Positions 34,963 to 43,965 of a stretch of DNA of 64,000 bases are shown one piece after another. The stretch is from positions 1 through 64,000 of the forward strand of contig JAHHIF010000001.1 of assembly GCA_019358875.1 (NCBI GenBank), read 5' to 3'. Position numbers and translations under genes: made by a program. The notes under the pieces were generated by a model, which had not been told where the DNA came from, made no database searches, and saw only the letters and a list, made by a program, of their open reading frames with translations. Numbering within the stretch: position 1 is the stretch's first letter; every line of letters begins with the position of its first letter. This DNA comes from Symplocastrum torsivum CPER-KK1 (lineage in GTDB: Bacteria; Cyanobacteriota; Cyanobacteriia; Cyanobacteriales; Coleofasciculaceae).

Positions 34963-36421
34963 CCACTCAATCCATACTTTTAAACCCGATATTTTATTAG
35001 TTGACGATAATCGGGATAACTTACGTCTTCTATCCACAATGTTGAGTGATTCTGGGTATAAAGTCAGGAAAGCAATTAATGGGAATCTGGCATTAAGAGC
35101 GATAGAGGTTGCCAAGCCTGATTTGATTCTCCTGGACATCAATATGCCGGAAATCAACGGGTACGAAGTTTGTCGGCGATTAAAGGCTCACAAGGAGACA
35201 GCGGATATTCCAGTCATCTTTATTAGTGCATTAGATGAAGTTCTAGATAAGGTAAAAGCATTTGAAATCGGAGGATTAGACTATATTACTAAGCCTTTTG
35301 AGGTTCAAGAAGTTTTAGCCAGAGTTAAAAATCAAGTAACAATATCCATCCAAAAGAAAGAACTTCTATTCCAGCAAAATCAACTAATTGAGCAAAATGC
35401 GAAGCTTCAACTTTTATTAACAACAACGGTTGCAATTAGTGAAGCGGATGACTTTATCTCTGCTCTGGAAGCCACCCTCTGCCAAGTTTGTGAAAAAATC
35501 GGTTGGGATTTCGGCGAATTTTGGCTGCCAAACTCTCAGGCTTCAGTTTTTGAATTGGGTAAAGGTTGGTATGCCCGCGATCAAGGTTTTGAGAAATTCA
35601 GACGTAAGAGTAAGACGTTAGCTTTTGCAACCCATAGAGATTTACTTCGGCAAATTTGCCTCAGCCATCAACCTAGTTGGACTATAGATGTTTCAGTAGA
35701 ACCCAATGACATTTTTCAAAGAAACCAACTTGCTCAAGAAGTCGGATTAAAAACCTGTTTGGGCGTTCCTATTCTCTTCAATGAAAAAGTCCTAGCAGTT
35801 TGGGTCTTTTTTAAACAAAAAGCCAGCTCACCTGACCCACAGTTAATTGAACTTGTCAATGCTCTTGCAACCCAGTTAGGTTCACTGATTCAGCGCAAGC
35901 ATTCCGAATCGGCATTGCGTGAAAGTCAGCGACAGTTCGTGGCGATGGCGGCTAATATTCCTGGTTGCGTCTATCGGGGTGTCGTTCATCCAGATGGGAG
36001 GACAAAGCTTCTCTATATCAGTGAGGGAGAGCATGAACTGACTGGTTTAAGCCCGAAAGCAGCAATGGCTGAACTAGAGCGTTTGCTTGGAACTCTTCCT
36101 CCTGACAGCCAAGCTGATTTCTATGAAGCCTTGAAAGCCTCAGCAAAATCGCATAAACCAGTGACTCAGGAATACCCAATCACCTCTGCTGACGGTGAGG
36201 TGAAGTGGGTACGAAATAGCGCCCGATATTCCCTTATGGATAATGGCGATGTCATGGTGGATGGAGTCGCGATTGATATTAGCGATTGTCTTCGTAACAG
36301 CTTTGCTTCAGATACGAAGGCTGGTGAGCGTGTACAACTCCTAGAAAATGCGATCGCGGAAGGCACAGCGTCGTTTCACTCTGCTTCCCACGATAACCTA
36401 ACCATCAGAGACTCTACCTGA
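34955..36421 (+). CDS. Receiver-GAF-PAS protein without output domain
   Basis: A 488-residue protein. The receiver is at 10-130 (D61 in LILLDINMP), followed by a short coiled coil, GAF at 150-325 and PAS at 335-460. It ends in about 30 non-conserved residues. The sequence parallels the first 470 residues of the LOV kinase (KGWYA, SVEPNDIF, CLGVPILFN, MAANIPGCVYRG), so it is a truncated paralogue or an evolved phospho-input protein. The start overlaps the hybrid kinase stop (ATGAATAG), implying translational coupling and operon membership. It may act as a phosphate sink or a dimer partner. Confidence 0.85.
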   Translation: MNSHSIHTFKPDILLVDDNRDNLRLLSTMLSDSGYKVRKAINGNLALRAIEVAKPDLILLDINMPEINGYEVCRRLKAHKETADIPVIFISALDEVLDKVKAFEIGGLDYITKPFEVQEVLARVKNQVTISIQKKELLFQQNQLIEQNAKLQLLLTTTVAISEADDFISALEATLCQVCEKIGWDFGEFWLPNSQASVFELGKGWYARDQGFEKFRRKSKTLAFATHRDLLRQICLSHQPSWTIDVSVEPNDIFQRNQLAQEVGLKTCLGVPILFNEKVLAVWVFFKQKASSPDPQLIELVNALATQLGSLIQRKHSESALRESQRQFVAMAANIPGCVYRGVVHPDGRTKLLYISEGEHELTGLSPKAAMAELERLLGTLPPDSQADFYEALKASAKSHKPVTQEYPITSADGEVKWVRNSARYSLMDNGDVMVDGVAIDISDCLRNSFASDTKAGERVQLLENAIAEGTASFHSASHDNLTIRDST

Positions 36422-36458
36422 TCCAATCTACCCAAGTTTAAAATATTGATTTGTCCTA

Positions 36459-38465
36459 ATGAATACTCATCAAGCACAAGCCGACAAAGGAGACATTCTC
36501 ATCGTTGATGATACACCGGATAACCTACGATTGTTATCCGCTGTGCTTGAGTCTCACGGGTATCGAGTCAGGAAAGCGATTAATGGACAACTAGCTTTGA
36601 AGGGGGCACAAATTGCTCCCCCTGATTTGATTTTGCTTGATATTAATATGCCCACAATGAACGGCTATGAAGTTTGTGAACAGCTAAAAATTAGACCAGA
36701 AACAGGCAATATTCCAGTTATTTTCATTAGCGCCTTAGATCAAGTCCGTGACAAAATTAAAGCGTTTCAAATCGGAGGTGTAGATTACATCACTAAGCCT
36801 TTCCACGTAGAAGAGGTATTAGCACGAGTCGAGAATCAACTTAAACAACAGCGACTCTCTAAGCAACTCCAAGAGCAAAATACCCGTCTCACGGCTGAAA
36901 TTAATGTTCGCCAACGTGCCGAAGAGGAAATCTTTTTTCTCGTCTCTATGACTCAAGCGATCGCTGAAGCGTCTAACTTTCAATCGGCATTATCTATTAT
37001 TTTGCGCTCTTGTTGTCAGACAATTAATTGGGATTTTGGAGAAGCTTGGGTTCCTCGCGCTGATGGCACAACGCTTGAACACTCTCAAGCTTGGTATGCT
37101 AATAGCCCAGATTTAGAGGGATTTAGCCAACACAGTTTGGCAATTCCAATAGTTCCTTTGGTTGGACTAGCCGAGCGAGTTTGGTCATCTAAACAACCGG
37201 AGTGGGTAGAAGATGTTTCTGTTGAGCCAGAAGAGATTTTTCCTCGTTCTAACCTCGCGGCAGCTATCGGCTTAAAAGCAAGTTTCGGTGTTCCAATTCT
37301 GCTGAATAACCAAGTCTTAGCAATCTTAGTTTTCTTGAAAAAAACAGCAAGCCCTATCCAGCCGCATTTAGTAGAGTTAGTTAATGCTGTTGCTACTCAA
37401 TTGGGTTCACTGATTCAGCGCAAGCAGACAGAAGAAGCTCTGCGAATTGCCGAAGAGAAATATCATAGTATTGTCGAAAACGCTGTCGAAGGTATTTTTC
37501 AAACTTCGCCGGATGGTCGGTTCTTAAGTGCCAATCTTGCCTTAGCAAAAATTCATGGCTACACCTCACCAGAAGAATTGATTGAAAGTATTGAAGATAT
37601 CTCACGACAAGTTTATGTTGACTCCAATCGTCGCCAAGAATTTCTTGCCCTTATAGAATCTGAGAATGAGGTGAAGGAATTTGAGTCTCTAGTATATCGC
37701 AAAGATCATAAAGTCATTTGGATTTCTGAAAACACCCGTGCTGTACGTGATTCTCAGGCGAGGCTACTGTACTACGAAGGGACAGTTTCTGATATCACAG
37801 AGCGGAAGTCAATCCAAGAGGCACTGAAATTTCAACAAGAAAAAACTGAAACCTTACTGCTCAATATCTTACCAGCACCGATTGCCAAGCAGTTGCAGCA
37901 AAACCAAAGCCCAATTGCTGAGCGTTTTGAAGAGGTCAGTGTTTTATTTGCCGACATTGTTGGCTTTACGGAGTTTTCCAATCGAAAAACACCGGAAGAA
38001 CTGGTGTCCGTTCTCAACATTATTTTCTCAACCTTTGACCAATTAGCTCAACAATACGGCTTAGAAAAAATTAAGACGATTGGTGATGCTTATATGGTAG
38101 TTGGGGGTTTACCAACACCCCGCTCAGATCATGCTCAAGCTATTGCCCAAATGGCACTTTCTATACAAGCGGTAATGGCAGATATCAATGCCAAAATCAG
38201 CGAAGCGTTTACAATCCGAATTGGCATTAATATTGGGCCTGTAGTGGCAGGTGTGATTGGTCTTAGCAAGTTCATCTATGACTTGTGGGGCGATACAGTA
38301 AATATAGCTTCTCGCATGGAAATGACAGGAATTCCAGGTAAGACTCAGGTAACATCTGCTAGCTATGAGCGATTAAAGGAGCAGTTTTTGTTTGAAGAGC
38401 GGGGTCAGGTTTCAATTAAAGGGAAGGGCGATATGACAACTTATTTCCTTTTGGGTCAAAAATAA
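36459..38465 (+). CDS. Receiver-GAF-PAS-class IIIa adenylate cyclase
   Basis: A 668-residue protein. The receiver is at 10-130 (D61), GAF at 150-330, PAS at 335-455, and a helical linker leads to the class III cyclase domain at about 485-655. D499 and D543 bind metal. K539 (EKIKTIGD) and D608 (IYDLWGDTVN) are the adenine-recognition pair, and N615 and R619 the transition-state pair. This Lys-Asp pair marks an adenylate rather than guanylate cyclase and differs from the Thr-bearing class IIIb enzyme encoded at 21.7 kb. It follows the previous gene by 37 bp on the same strand. Output is probably cAMP for a CRP-type regulator not in the window. Confidence 0.92.
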   Translation: MNTHQAQADKGDILIVDDTPDNLRLLSAVLESHGYRVRKAINGQLALKGAQIAPPDLILLDINMPTMNGYEVCEQLKIRPETGNIPVIFISALDQVRDKIKAFQIGGVDYITKPFHVEEVLARVENQLKQQRLSKQLQEQNTRLTAEINVRQRAEEEIFFLVSMTQAIAEASNFQSALSIILRSCCQTINWDFGEAWVPRADGTTLEHSQAWYANSPDLEGFSQHSLAIPIVPLVGLAERVWSSKQPEWVEDVSVEPEEIFPRSNLAAAIGLKASFGVPILLNNQVLAILVFLKKTASPIQPHLVELVNAVATQLGSLIQRKQTEEALRIAEEKYHSIVENAVEGIFQTSPDGRFLSANLALAKIHGYTSPEELIESIEDISRQVYVDSNRRQEFLALIESENEVKEFESLVYRKDHKVIWISENTRAVRDSQARLLYYEGTVSDITERKSIQEALKFQQEKTETLLLNILPAPIAKQLQQNQSPIAERFEEVSVLFADIVGFTEFSNRKTPEELVSVLNIIFSTFDQLAQQYGLEKIKTIGDAYMVVGGLPTPRSDHAQAIAQMALSIQAVMADINAKISEAFTIRIGINIGPVVAGVIGLSKFIYDLWGDTVNIASRMEMTGIPGKTQVTSASYERLKEQFLFEERGQVSIKGKGDMTTYFLLGQK

Positions 38466-38511
38466 GCTGATGTGTATTTATAGCAGAAGGCAGAAGGCAG
38501 AGGGGTTATAG

Positions 38512-38955
38512 TTAAGTATTTGCTTTCACCAGAATTAAATCTCCTTGGGTCTTAACTTCGTAAGTGGGTAAGGGTTTCTGTGCTGGTTCTTCAAGAACCT
38601 TGCCATCGGCACCAAATTTGGCACCATGACAGGGACATACAAACGATTTTTCTTGTGCCTTCCATTCCACCGTACAACCTCGGTGTGTGCAGGTAGGATT
38701 GACAGCCGTAATCGTCTCTGAATCAGGCGATTGGCTGACGACAAGCACCCCACTTGTTGAAATTTTCTTATTCAGGATATAGCCCTTTTGGCTTAATTCC
38801 GATATCGTGCCAACAGATTGAAACCCATCTGGGCGAGAAAGGCTAGCAGGTGATTCTGAATCGGTGGATTTAGGAGAGCAGGCAGCGAGGGCTACTGGGA
38901 GGGAACTTGCGATACCGCCAACACCGACCCATGTAATAAACTCACGACGGTTCAT
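38512..38955 (-). CDS. Rieske-type [2Fe-2S] Tat lipoprotein
   Basis: A 147-residue exported iron-sulfur protein. The twin-arginine signal MNRREFITWVG is followed by a hydrophobic core and lipobox-like LAAC (residues 23-26). The Rieske ligands are C89 and H91 (CTHRGC) with C107 and H110 (CPCHG). C94 and C109 are the disulfide pair that raises the cluster potential. It is shorter than cytochrome b6f PetC and has no cytochrome b partner here, so it is one of the soluble or tethered high-potential Rieske proteins of unknown partner. It is convergent with the cyclase gene 46 bp away. Confidence 0.9.
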   Translation of the reverse strand: MNRREFITWVGVGGIASSLPVALAACSPKSTDSESPASLSRPDGFQSVGTISELSQKGYILNKKISTSGVLVVSQSPDSETITAVNPTCTHRGCTVEWKAQEKSFVCPCHGAKFGADGKVLEEPAQKPLPTYEVKTQGDLILVKANT

Positions 38956-39032
38956 AAAAGGTTGTTAGTGCGTGTCTGTTTGGAAATCAGTCTGGGGACG
39001 ATGCACTCAAGAACAAGGGGATGAGGTTGCTT

Positions 39033-40010
39033 TTAAGGGCTAAACAGCAACAGCCAAATTGGTAATGTCAACAAAAGAATACTCGACCCAACAGCCAGTG
39101 CTGTAACCGTGAGGTCACGGTCAAGATCATAAACTTCTGCAATTACTAAAGTAGCAAAAGCTGGAGGCATTGCTGCTTGCAGAACGATGACTAATAGGGG
39201 TAGACGAGGAATGCCCAACTGCAATAACCCAATCCCTAAAATCAACGGGATAATAAGCATTTTGATGACCACACTCACTGAGGCCTGTTTCAAGTTGCTC
39301 CAGGAATCTAGCTGGCTCAATCGCATCCCAATTAACACCAACGAAAGTGCGATCGCACTCCAGGCAATTCCTTGCAAAGCTTGTTCAACCAACTCAGGCA
39401 GTGGAATCTGACGAAAACCTAGTCCAAATCCCAAACTCCATAATGCTGGGTTTTGCAGTAGTGCTTGGACTAGCTGTTGGTAACTCTGTGACTCCTTGCC
39501 AAAACGAGCAGCAAGCAAGACACCCAAGCCGTAGGCACCAACTGTAGTCCCCAACATGTCATAAAAAATTGCCCAACCAAAGTATTTTTCTCCTACCAAA
39601 GCTAGGGTAATTGGAAAGCCCAAGTAGCCTGTGTTACCGAGCATTGCCGACAGGAGAAAACTGCCTTGTGTGGGTCTACTCCAAGATGACTCCTGAAGTG
39701 GCTTATTACTACTATTGGTAGGCTGTCTGAGTGATTGTCCTTGAATCCAACTCCAGGCTAATACCGCCCCTAAAAAAATTGCTACCCAGGCAGCCACTGG
39801 CGCAATCCAAATTGCTCCGGATAAGTCGGCACCCCGCAGGAAGGTAATAATACTGAGGGGAACGCCAATCCAGAAGAGAAATTGACCAATGAACGTTGGT
39901 AGTGCCTTTGATGCATAACGTCCTAAAACCCATCCCAGCAGGACACCGCCCCCTAGCTGAATATAGAGTTTGAATAGTGGTTCTAAAAGCTCAGTATTGA
40001 AGCTGGGCAT
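39033..40010 (-). CDS. AEC family transporter
   Basis: A membrane protein of about 325 residues with some ten hydrophobic helices in two inverted halves, the auxin efflux carrier (Mem_trans) architecture. Telling stretches are FKLYIQLGGGVLLGWVLGR near the start, MLGNTGYLGFPITLALVGE in the middle (a conserved asparagine-proline crossover), and VLQAAMPPAFATLVIAE near the end. Bacterial members are thought to carry carboxylates or small anions; the substrate is not predictable. I prefer the ATG at 40010; a TTG at 40040 adds ten residues. No ribosome-binding site settles it. Confidence 0.87.
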   Translation of the reverse strand: MPSFNTELLEPLFKLYIQLGGGVLLGWVLGRYASKALPTFIGQFLFWIGVPLSIITFLRGADLSGAIWIAPVAAWVAIFLGAVLAWSWIQGQSLRQPTNSSNKPLQESSWSRPTQGSFLLSAMLGNTGYLGFPITLALVGEKYFGWAIFYDMLGTTVGAYGLGVLLAARFGKESQSYQQLVQALLQNPALWSLGFGLGFRQIPLPELVEQALQGIAWSAIALSLVLIGMRLSQLDSWSNLKQASVSVVIKMLIIPLILGIGLLQLGIPRLPLLVIVLQAAMPPAFATLVIAEVYDLDRDLTVTALAVGSSILLLTLPIWLLLFSP

Positions 40011-40164
40011 GGCTTGATTCAGTAGAGAGGCAACTTCCAAAAATGGTAAGTCAGTCTCTAGAGAATGGGTAATTTGAGCCTACATAGGGTGGCAACTGCT
40101 AGACTGGCTCAAGACTAAAATTTGGGTAAGTTTAAGTATTGATTCTCAGTGCAGGAGTGGATTC

Positions 40165-40992
40165 TTGAATAACGCGGGTCTCCCAAAAAAAACAGCCAAG
40201 CTTTCAGCGCCACCTGGAGATGATATTCCGGAGGCGATGCGGGATACACCGGATGTCAAACGCCGTCGATTAAGTCCTGTACTACTCATTATTGGGTTAG
40301 TCGGGGGAGGTGCGATCTCACTCTTGCTTAGTCTCTCGCTTGCTAACAGTCCTAAACCGAAGCCAATTGCACAGTCCTCACCCCAACCAACCTCCACTGA
40401 TACTTCAGTCTCCCCTAGCCCACAAGATACTGAAGAGGACACGATTCTAGGACATTTTGCCTACGAAGAAGCACCCGCCTCAGAGTTACGACCCATACTA
40501 CCTGGTAGTCAAATCAAGCTTCGGGCAGCGGCCGCTCAGCAATTTCAAGCAATGGTCGCAGCAGCACAGGCGAGTGGTGTCGTATTAGTGCCAATTTCGG
40601 GTTTCCGTTCCGCCTCTGAACAGCAGCATCTGTTTTTTGATGTCAAAAAACAGCGCGGACAAGTCGCTACCAAGCGAGCAGAAGTTAGCGCTCCCCCCGG
40701 CTACAGTGAGCATCACACTGGCTACGCCGTGGATATTGGTGATGCTCAGACACCAGCAACAAACCTAAACCCTAACTTTGAGAATACAGCAGCCTTTAAG
40801 TGGCTTGAGCAGAATGCTGCTTACTACAGCTTTGAACTGTCCTTTCCCAGGAATAATCCTCAAGGCGTCAGTTATGAGCCGTGGCACTGGCGCTTTGTTG
40901 GCGATCGCAATAGCCTAGAAACCTTCTACAAGGCGAAAAACTTAACTAGTCCTGCACCGACTCCAACAACCGACGCTTCCCCAAACCCTTGA
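40165..40992 (+). CDS. VanY-like D-alanyl-D-alanine carboxypeptidase
   Basis: A 275-residue peptidase of family M15B. A cytoplasmic N-terminus and one membrane anchor (SPVLLIIGLVGGGAISLLLSL, about 37-57) lead to a proline/serine-rich linker and the catalytic domain at about 95-265. Zinc-site motifs are SEHHTGYAVDIGD (His and Asp ligands) and EPWHWRFVG (last His), with the substrate-side SGFRSASEQQ. It should trim terminal D-Ala from peptidoglycan stem peptides in the periplasm. The start is TTG at 40165 because AGGAG lies 7 nt upstream; the next ATG (40237) would remove part of the N-terminus. A GC hairpin follows the stop. Confidence 0.88.
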   Translation: MNNAGLPKKTAKLSAPPGDDIPEAMRDTPDVKRRRLSPVLLIIGLVGGGAISLLLSLSLANSPKPKPIAQSSPQPTSTDTSVSPSPQDTEEDTILGHFAYEEAPASELRPILPGSQIKLRAAAAQQFQAMVAAAQASGVVLVPISGFRSASEQQHLFFDVKKQRGQVATKRAEVSAPPGYSEHHTGYAVDIGDAQTPATNLNPNFENTAAFKWLEQNAAYYSFELSFPRNNPQGVSYEPWHWRFVGDRNSLETFYKAKNLTSPAPTPTTDASPNP

Positions 40993-40996
40993 AGAA

Positions 40997-41013
40997 GGGG
41001 AGTTTACCTCCCC
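40997..41013 (+). terminator. Hairpin after the carboxypeptidase gene
   Basis: GGGGAG (40997-41002) and CTCCCC (41008-41013) enclose TTTAC; ATTT follows, so the T-run is weak. It lies 5 bp after the stop codon. Confidence 0.5.
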
Positions 41014-41109
41014 ATTTCCCCGTCTCCTTTAGTGACCTAAACTTGTAACAAAAGCTGAAAACGTTTTACAAATAGTAATACTCAGGAGTTCACCACCAAC
41101 AGTAAAAGA

Positions 41110-41793
41110 ATGCAGCAAACTGCCCTGAATTTAATCGCGATCGGTGTCTTTGGTATGACACTCTCAGCATTGCTGGGGCCAATGTTCAACCTCTCACCCG
41201 CTATTCCTGCGGTTGCAACTCTTAGTGTCTTAAGCCTTGCCACACTCGATAGCTTCCGCTTCCAAGGCAGAGGGGCAACCTTACTGTTGGATTGGCTGGC
41301 TAGTGCATCCGGTCAGCATCGCGATCGCATTCTCCGCCACGAAGCGGGTCACTTTCTTGTTGCTTACTTCCTAGGCATTCCAATTACTGGCTACACTCTG
41401 ACTGCTTGGGAAGCCTTCAAGCAAGGGCAACCGGGGCTAGGGGGAGTCACCTTTGATTCTGCGGGACTCTCAACAGGCACGCTTGCTGTTGGCGAAATGC
41501 GATTAACCTTAGAGCGTTTTTGTACTGTTTGGATGGCTGGGATTGCAGCAGAAACTTTAGTCTACGGCAGCGCTGAGGGAGGCGTAGAAGACCGACAGAA
41601 ACTCACAGAAGCTTTAACTTCATTAGGGCGTCCTATTAGCGAGTTACAAATAAAAGAACGATGGGCAACTCGGCAAGCTCACACAATTATTGAAGAACAC
41701 TGGGCATCTTATGAAGCGCTAGTTGAGGCAATGAAACAACGAGCCTCAGTAACAGAGTGTTATCAGATAATTCAGCAACATTGCCAAAATTAA
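41110..41793 (+). CDS. Orphan M41-like zinc peptidase, membrane-bound
   Basis: A 227-residue protein with two hydrophobic N-terminal helices (about 5-45) and then a domain like the FtsH M41 peptidase. The zinc motif is HEAGH at 77-81. A third ligand candidate lies in the following helical region (GSAEGGVEDRQKL), and AGIAAETLVYG matches the conserved FtsH block. The AAA ATPase module that drives FtsH is missing altogether, so the protein must act without it or borrow one. Such proteins occur in cyanobacteria and plastids, and their targets are poorly known. The ATG start gives the transmembrane segment at once. Confidence 0.8.
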   Translation: MQQTALNLIAIGVFGMTLSALLGPMFNLSPAIPAVATLSVLSLATLDSFRFQGRGATLLLDWLASASGQHRDRILRHEAGHFLVAYFLGIPITGYTLTAWEAFKQGQPGLGGVTFDSAGLSTGTLAVGEMRLTLERFCTVWMAGIAAETLVYGSAEGGVEDRQKLTEALTSLGRPISELQIKERWATRQAHTIIEEHWASYEALVEAMKQRASVTECYQIIQQHCQN

Positions 41794-41858
41794 TTTCGTA
41801 CACCTCAATAGTTTTTGTCTTAACCTTCCTCATCCCTTTAACAACCAACAACCAACAA

Positions 41859-42911
41859 CTAATAACCATCGTCACCACCAAAAACCTGATTACGACCACT
41901 AGATTTTGCCCGCAGCAGGTTGTGGTCAGCACGCCACAGCAAACTCTCTCCTTTCAGGTCATCTTCTGAATTAAGGGAAGCGAACCCCAGACTAATAGTA
42001 ATTTCAAGAGCAAATGTCCCATCAATGTTAAAGGGTTGGTCACTAATGAGTTGTCGTAGGTGTCCGGCTACAATTTGGGCTTCCTGAAAGTTAGTTTGAC
42101 TGAGAATAATTACAAATTCTTCGCCACCATAGCGAAACAGGGTGTCCTGAACCCGCAAGTTGTGTTGTAGACGTGCTGTGAGTAGTTGAAGAACGCGATC
42201 GCCTACTTGATGCCCATAGTTGTCGTTGACGGACTTAAAATAGTCCACATCCAGCATAATCAGGCTCAAAGGTGTCGATTGGATCAGAGCATTTTGAATT
42301 TGTCGGAGCAAATCCCATTCCATTGCCCGACGATTGCTCAATTCTGTTAAGGGATCGGCTAACGCCATCGTCGAGAGTACGTCATTCGTTTGCATCAACT
42401 CTCGGTAAAGTTTGACGCCTCTTAACCCAGCTTGAATTTGCGCCCTTAGCAGTCGCTTGCCTTCAATATCCTCTTGGTCCCCAGTTCCTGTTAAGGTCAG
42501 CCCTAAGTAAGCATCTGCCCCATTTTCTAGGGCTTCAGCACAAGCTACCCAATCTAGACGTTGGCTTGATAGCGTTTCTTCCTTACTTATCTTGGACTGG
42601 TCGTTGACCAAAATACAGTAGATCCAGCCCAACTGAGTCTGTTCTTTAATCTGAGAACACAGTTCCAAACTCCCTATCTGCGTTGCTTGCAAAATCAAAA
42701 CAGCAGGTTGTTTCATTGGAATCAGGACTAGAGCCTCATCAATACTAGAAGATGCCTCGACTGTGCCAGACATCAGATAGCGAATCTGGTTAACGAATGT
42801 GGAGAGAAACCACTCATTTCCAACCACCAATACAGAAGCATCCATTGTTGTATGTAGCTCTTGAAAGCAAAGGCATTGACCCTGACTAAAAGATGTCAAA
42901 ACTTCCATCAC
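41859..42911 (-). CDS. Diguanylate cyclase (degenerate receiver-GGDEF)
   Basis: A 350-residue protein. Residues about 20-165 have a receiver-like fold (ASVLVVGNEWFLSTFVNQI) but lack the phospho-acceptor aspartate in its usual context. The C-terminal 165 residues are a GGDEF domain. DPLTELSNRRAM opens it, the active site is RYGGEEF, and the inhibitory-site motif RVQD precedes it by five residues. A working cyclase converting two GTP to cyclic di-GMP with product feedback is expected. The gene is alone and convergent with the M41-like gene. Met codons at 42911, 42908 and 42845 compete as starts. Confidence 0.9.
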   Translation of the reverse strand: MMEVLTSFSQGQCLCFQELHTTMDASVLVVGNEWFLSTFVNQIRYLMSGTVEASSSIDEALVLIPMKQPAVLILQATQIGSLELCSQIKEQTQLGWIYCILVNDQSKISKEETLSSQRLDWVACAEALENGADAYLGLTLTGTGDQEDIEGKRLLRAQIQAGLRGVKLYRELMQTNDVLSTMALADPLTELSNRRAMEWDLLRQIQNALIQSTPLSLIMLDVDYFKSVNDNYGHQVGDRVLQLLTARLQHNLRVQDTLFRYGGEEFVIILSQTNFQEAQIVAGHLRQLISDQPFNIDGTFALEITISLGFASLNSEDDLKGESLLWRADHNLLRAKSSGRNQVFGGDDGY

Positions 42912-43402
42912 CTAAATGTTTTAGTTGTGAGATATATCAATAACCCGCTCCGCTCTCTTCTAATAATCCCTGGTTTCTACAGGTCGCAGTAGTAGCGATT
43001 CCCTATTTAACTAACAAGTTTGCAAAATCTTTAAGAAAAGTCATCAATACACTGATTTTTTTGAAGCTGACGTGAGCAGATTGCTTTGTTCTTGTTGACT
43101 GGTTCGCAACGACGAAGCCTCAGGGAAATATTCAACGCACGTTACAAAGCAATCTGCAAAGTCGGCAAGAGCTAAAATAAGTCCTTGCTAGTTCTGACAA
43201 AGTTGTCGAAAACTAAGTAAGCGTAGCTTTAGTTCTTTTAGTAAATGACGCAAGTTAAGCCAAGTGCATTTAAGTTGCCTTTCGCTACCAGCCGTTAAAG
43301 CAAAAGATTAAGGAGCAAAGGAATACTTCCGAAACCTTTCCCTTCATCTTTGAATCTAAATTAATAATTTTGCCTTGCTAATGAAGGCTTATTAGCTTAA
43401 AA
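42912..43402. other. Intergenic region, no gene seen
   Basis: About 490 bp between the GGDEF gene and the terminator of the HMA gene. It is of mixed composition, without a protein-like frame. The promoter of the minus-strand GGDEF gene should be near 42915-42980. No RNA family was recognised. Confidence 0.3.
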
Positions 43403-43441
43403 GGGCTAGGAAATCTTAGCTTAACCGCCAATTCCTAGCCC
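43403..43441 (-). terminator. Rho-independent terminator of the HMA gene
   Basis: Perfect 10-bp arms GGGCTAGGAA (43403-43412) and TTCCTAGCCC (43432-43441) with a 19-nt loop. On the minus strand TTTTAAGC follows the stem. It lies 137 bp beyond the stop codon of the minus-strand HMA gene, which leaves a long 3' untranslated tail. Confidence 0.65.
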
Positions 43442-43577
43442 CCAGTTCCAAGACAACAAGTTCTGTTTAATTACGCTAGCGACTGAACTTGCACGTTGCT
43501 AATTAATAAGCTTTCTTGTGGGATAGGCAGAATAGCCCGTCCAGATTATGCTTTCTTAGAGGTACAGACGCTGATTC

Positions 43578-43775
43578 CTATTCGACAGAGTAGCCTACTG
43601 CTACGATCATCTGTTTTATTGATGCTTCGGAAGCTTCAGTTTCTACACTCACTGTCTTCGCTTGGACATCAACATCCACCTTAGCGTCTGACTCATGGGT
43701 GAGAATTTCGTCTGTAATAGTTTTTGCACAACCATCACAGGAGATATTTGGAACTTTAAACTTCATTGTCGCCAT
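43578..43775 (-). CDS. Heavy-metal-associated (HMA) domain protein
   Basis: A 65-residue single-domain protein with a ferredoxin-like beta-alpha-beta pattern (MKFKVPNISCDGCAKTITDEI). The metal-binding loop is shortened to C-D-G-C (residues 13-16), while most copper chaperones have MxCxxC, here ISCDGC. It resembles Atx1-like chaperones that pass Cu(I) to P-type ATPases, but no ATPase gene is nearby. The acidic surface (DVDVQAKTVSVETEASEAS) is typical of the small cyanobacterial HMA proteins. The ATG at 43775 gives the exact domain. Confidence 0.88.
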   Translation of the reverse strand: MATMKFKVPNISCDGCAKTITDEILTHESDAKVDVDVQAKTVSVETEASEASIKQMIVAVGYSVE

Positions 43776-43965
43776 AGCTTAAACCTATTTGTGGAATTTT
43801 TGTTACATTCAATCTTTTATTGTAATACTCTATTGAACACTCAGCGCTTATTTCCACTAATGTTAGTCAAATCAGGTTTTAGACAACATTAGCTTGATGG
43901 TCTCATTTCCATTTGCACTTATAAATCAAATGAGAAGTTATTTGCTAGTTTTTATGGCTTAAAAA

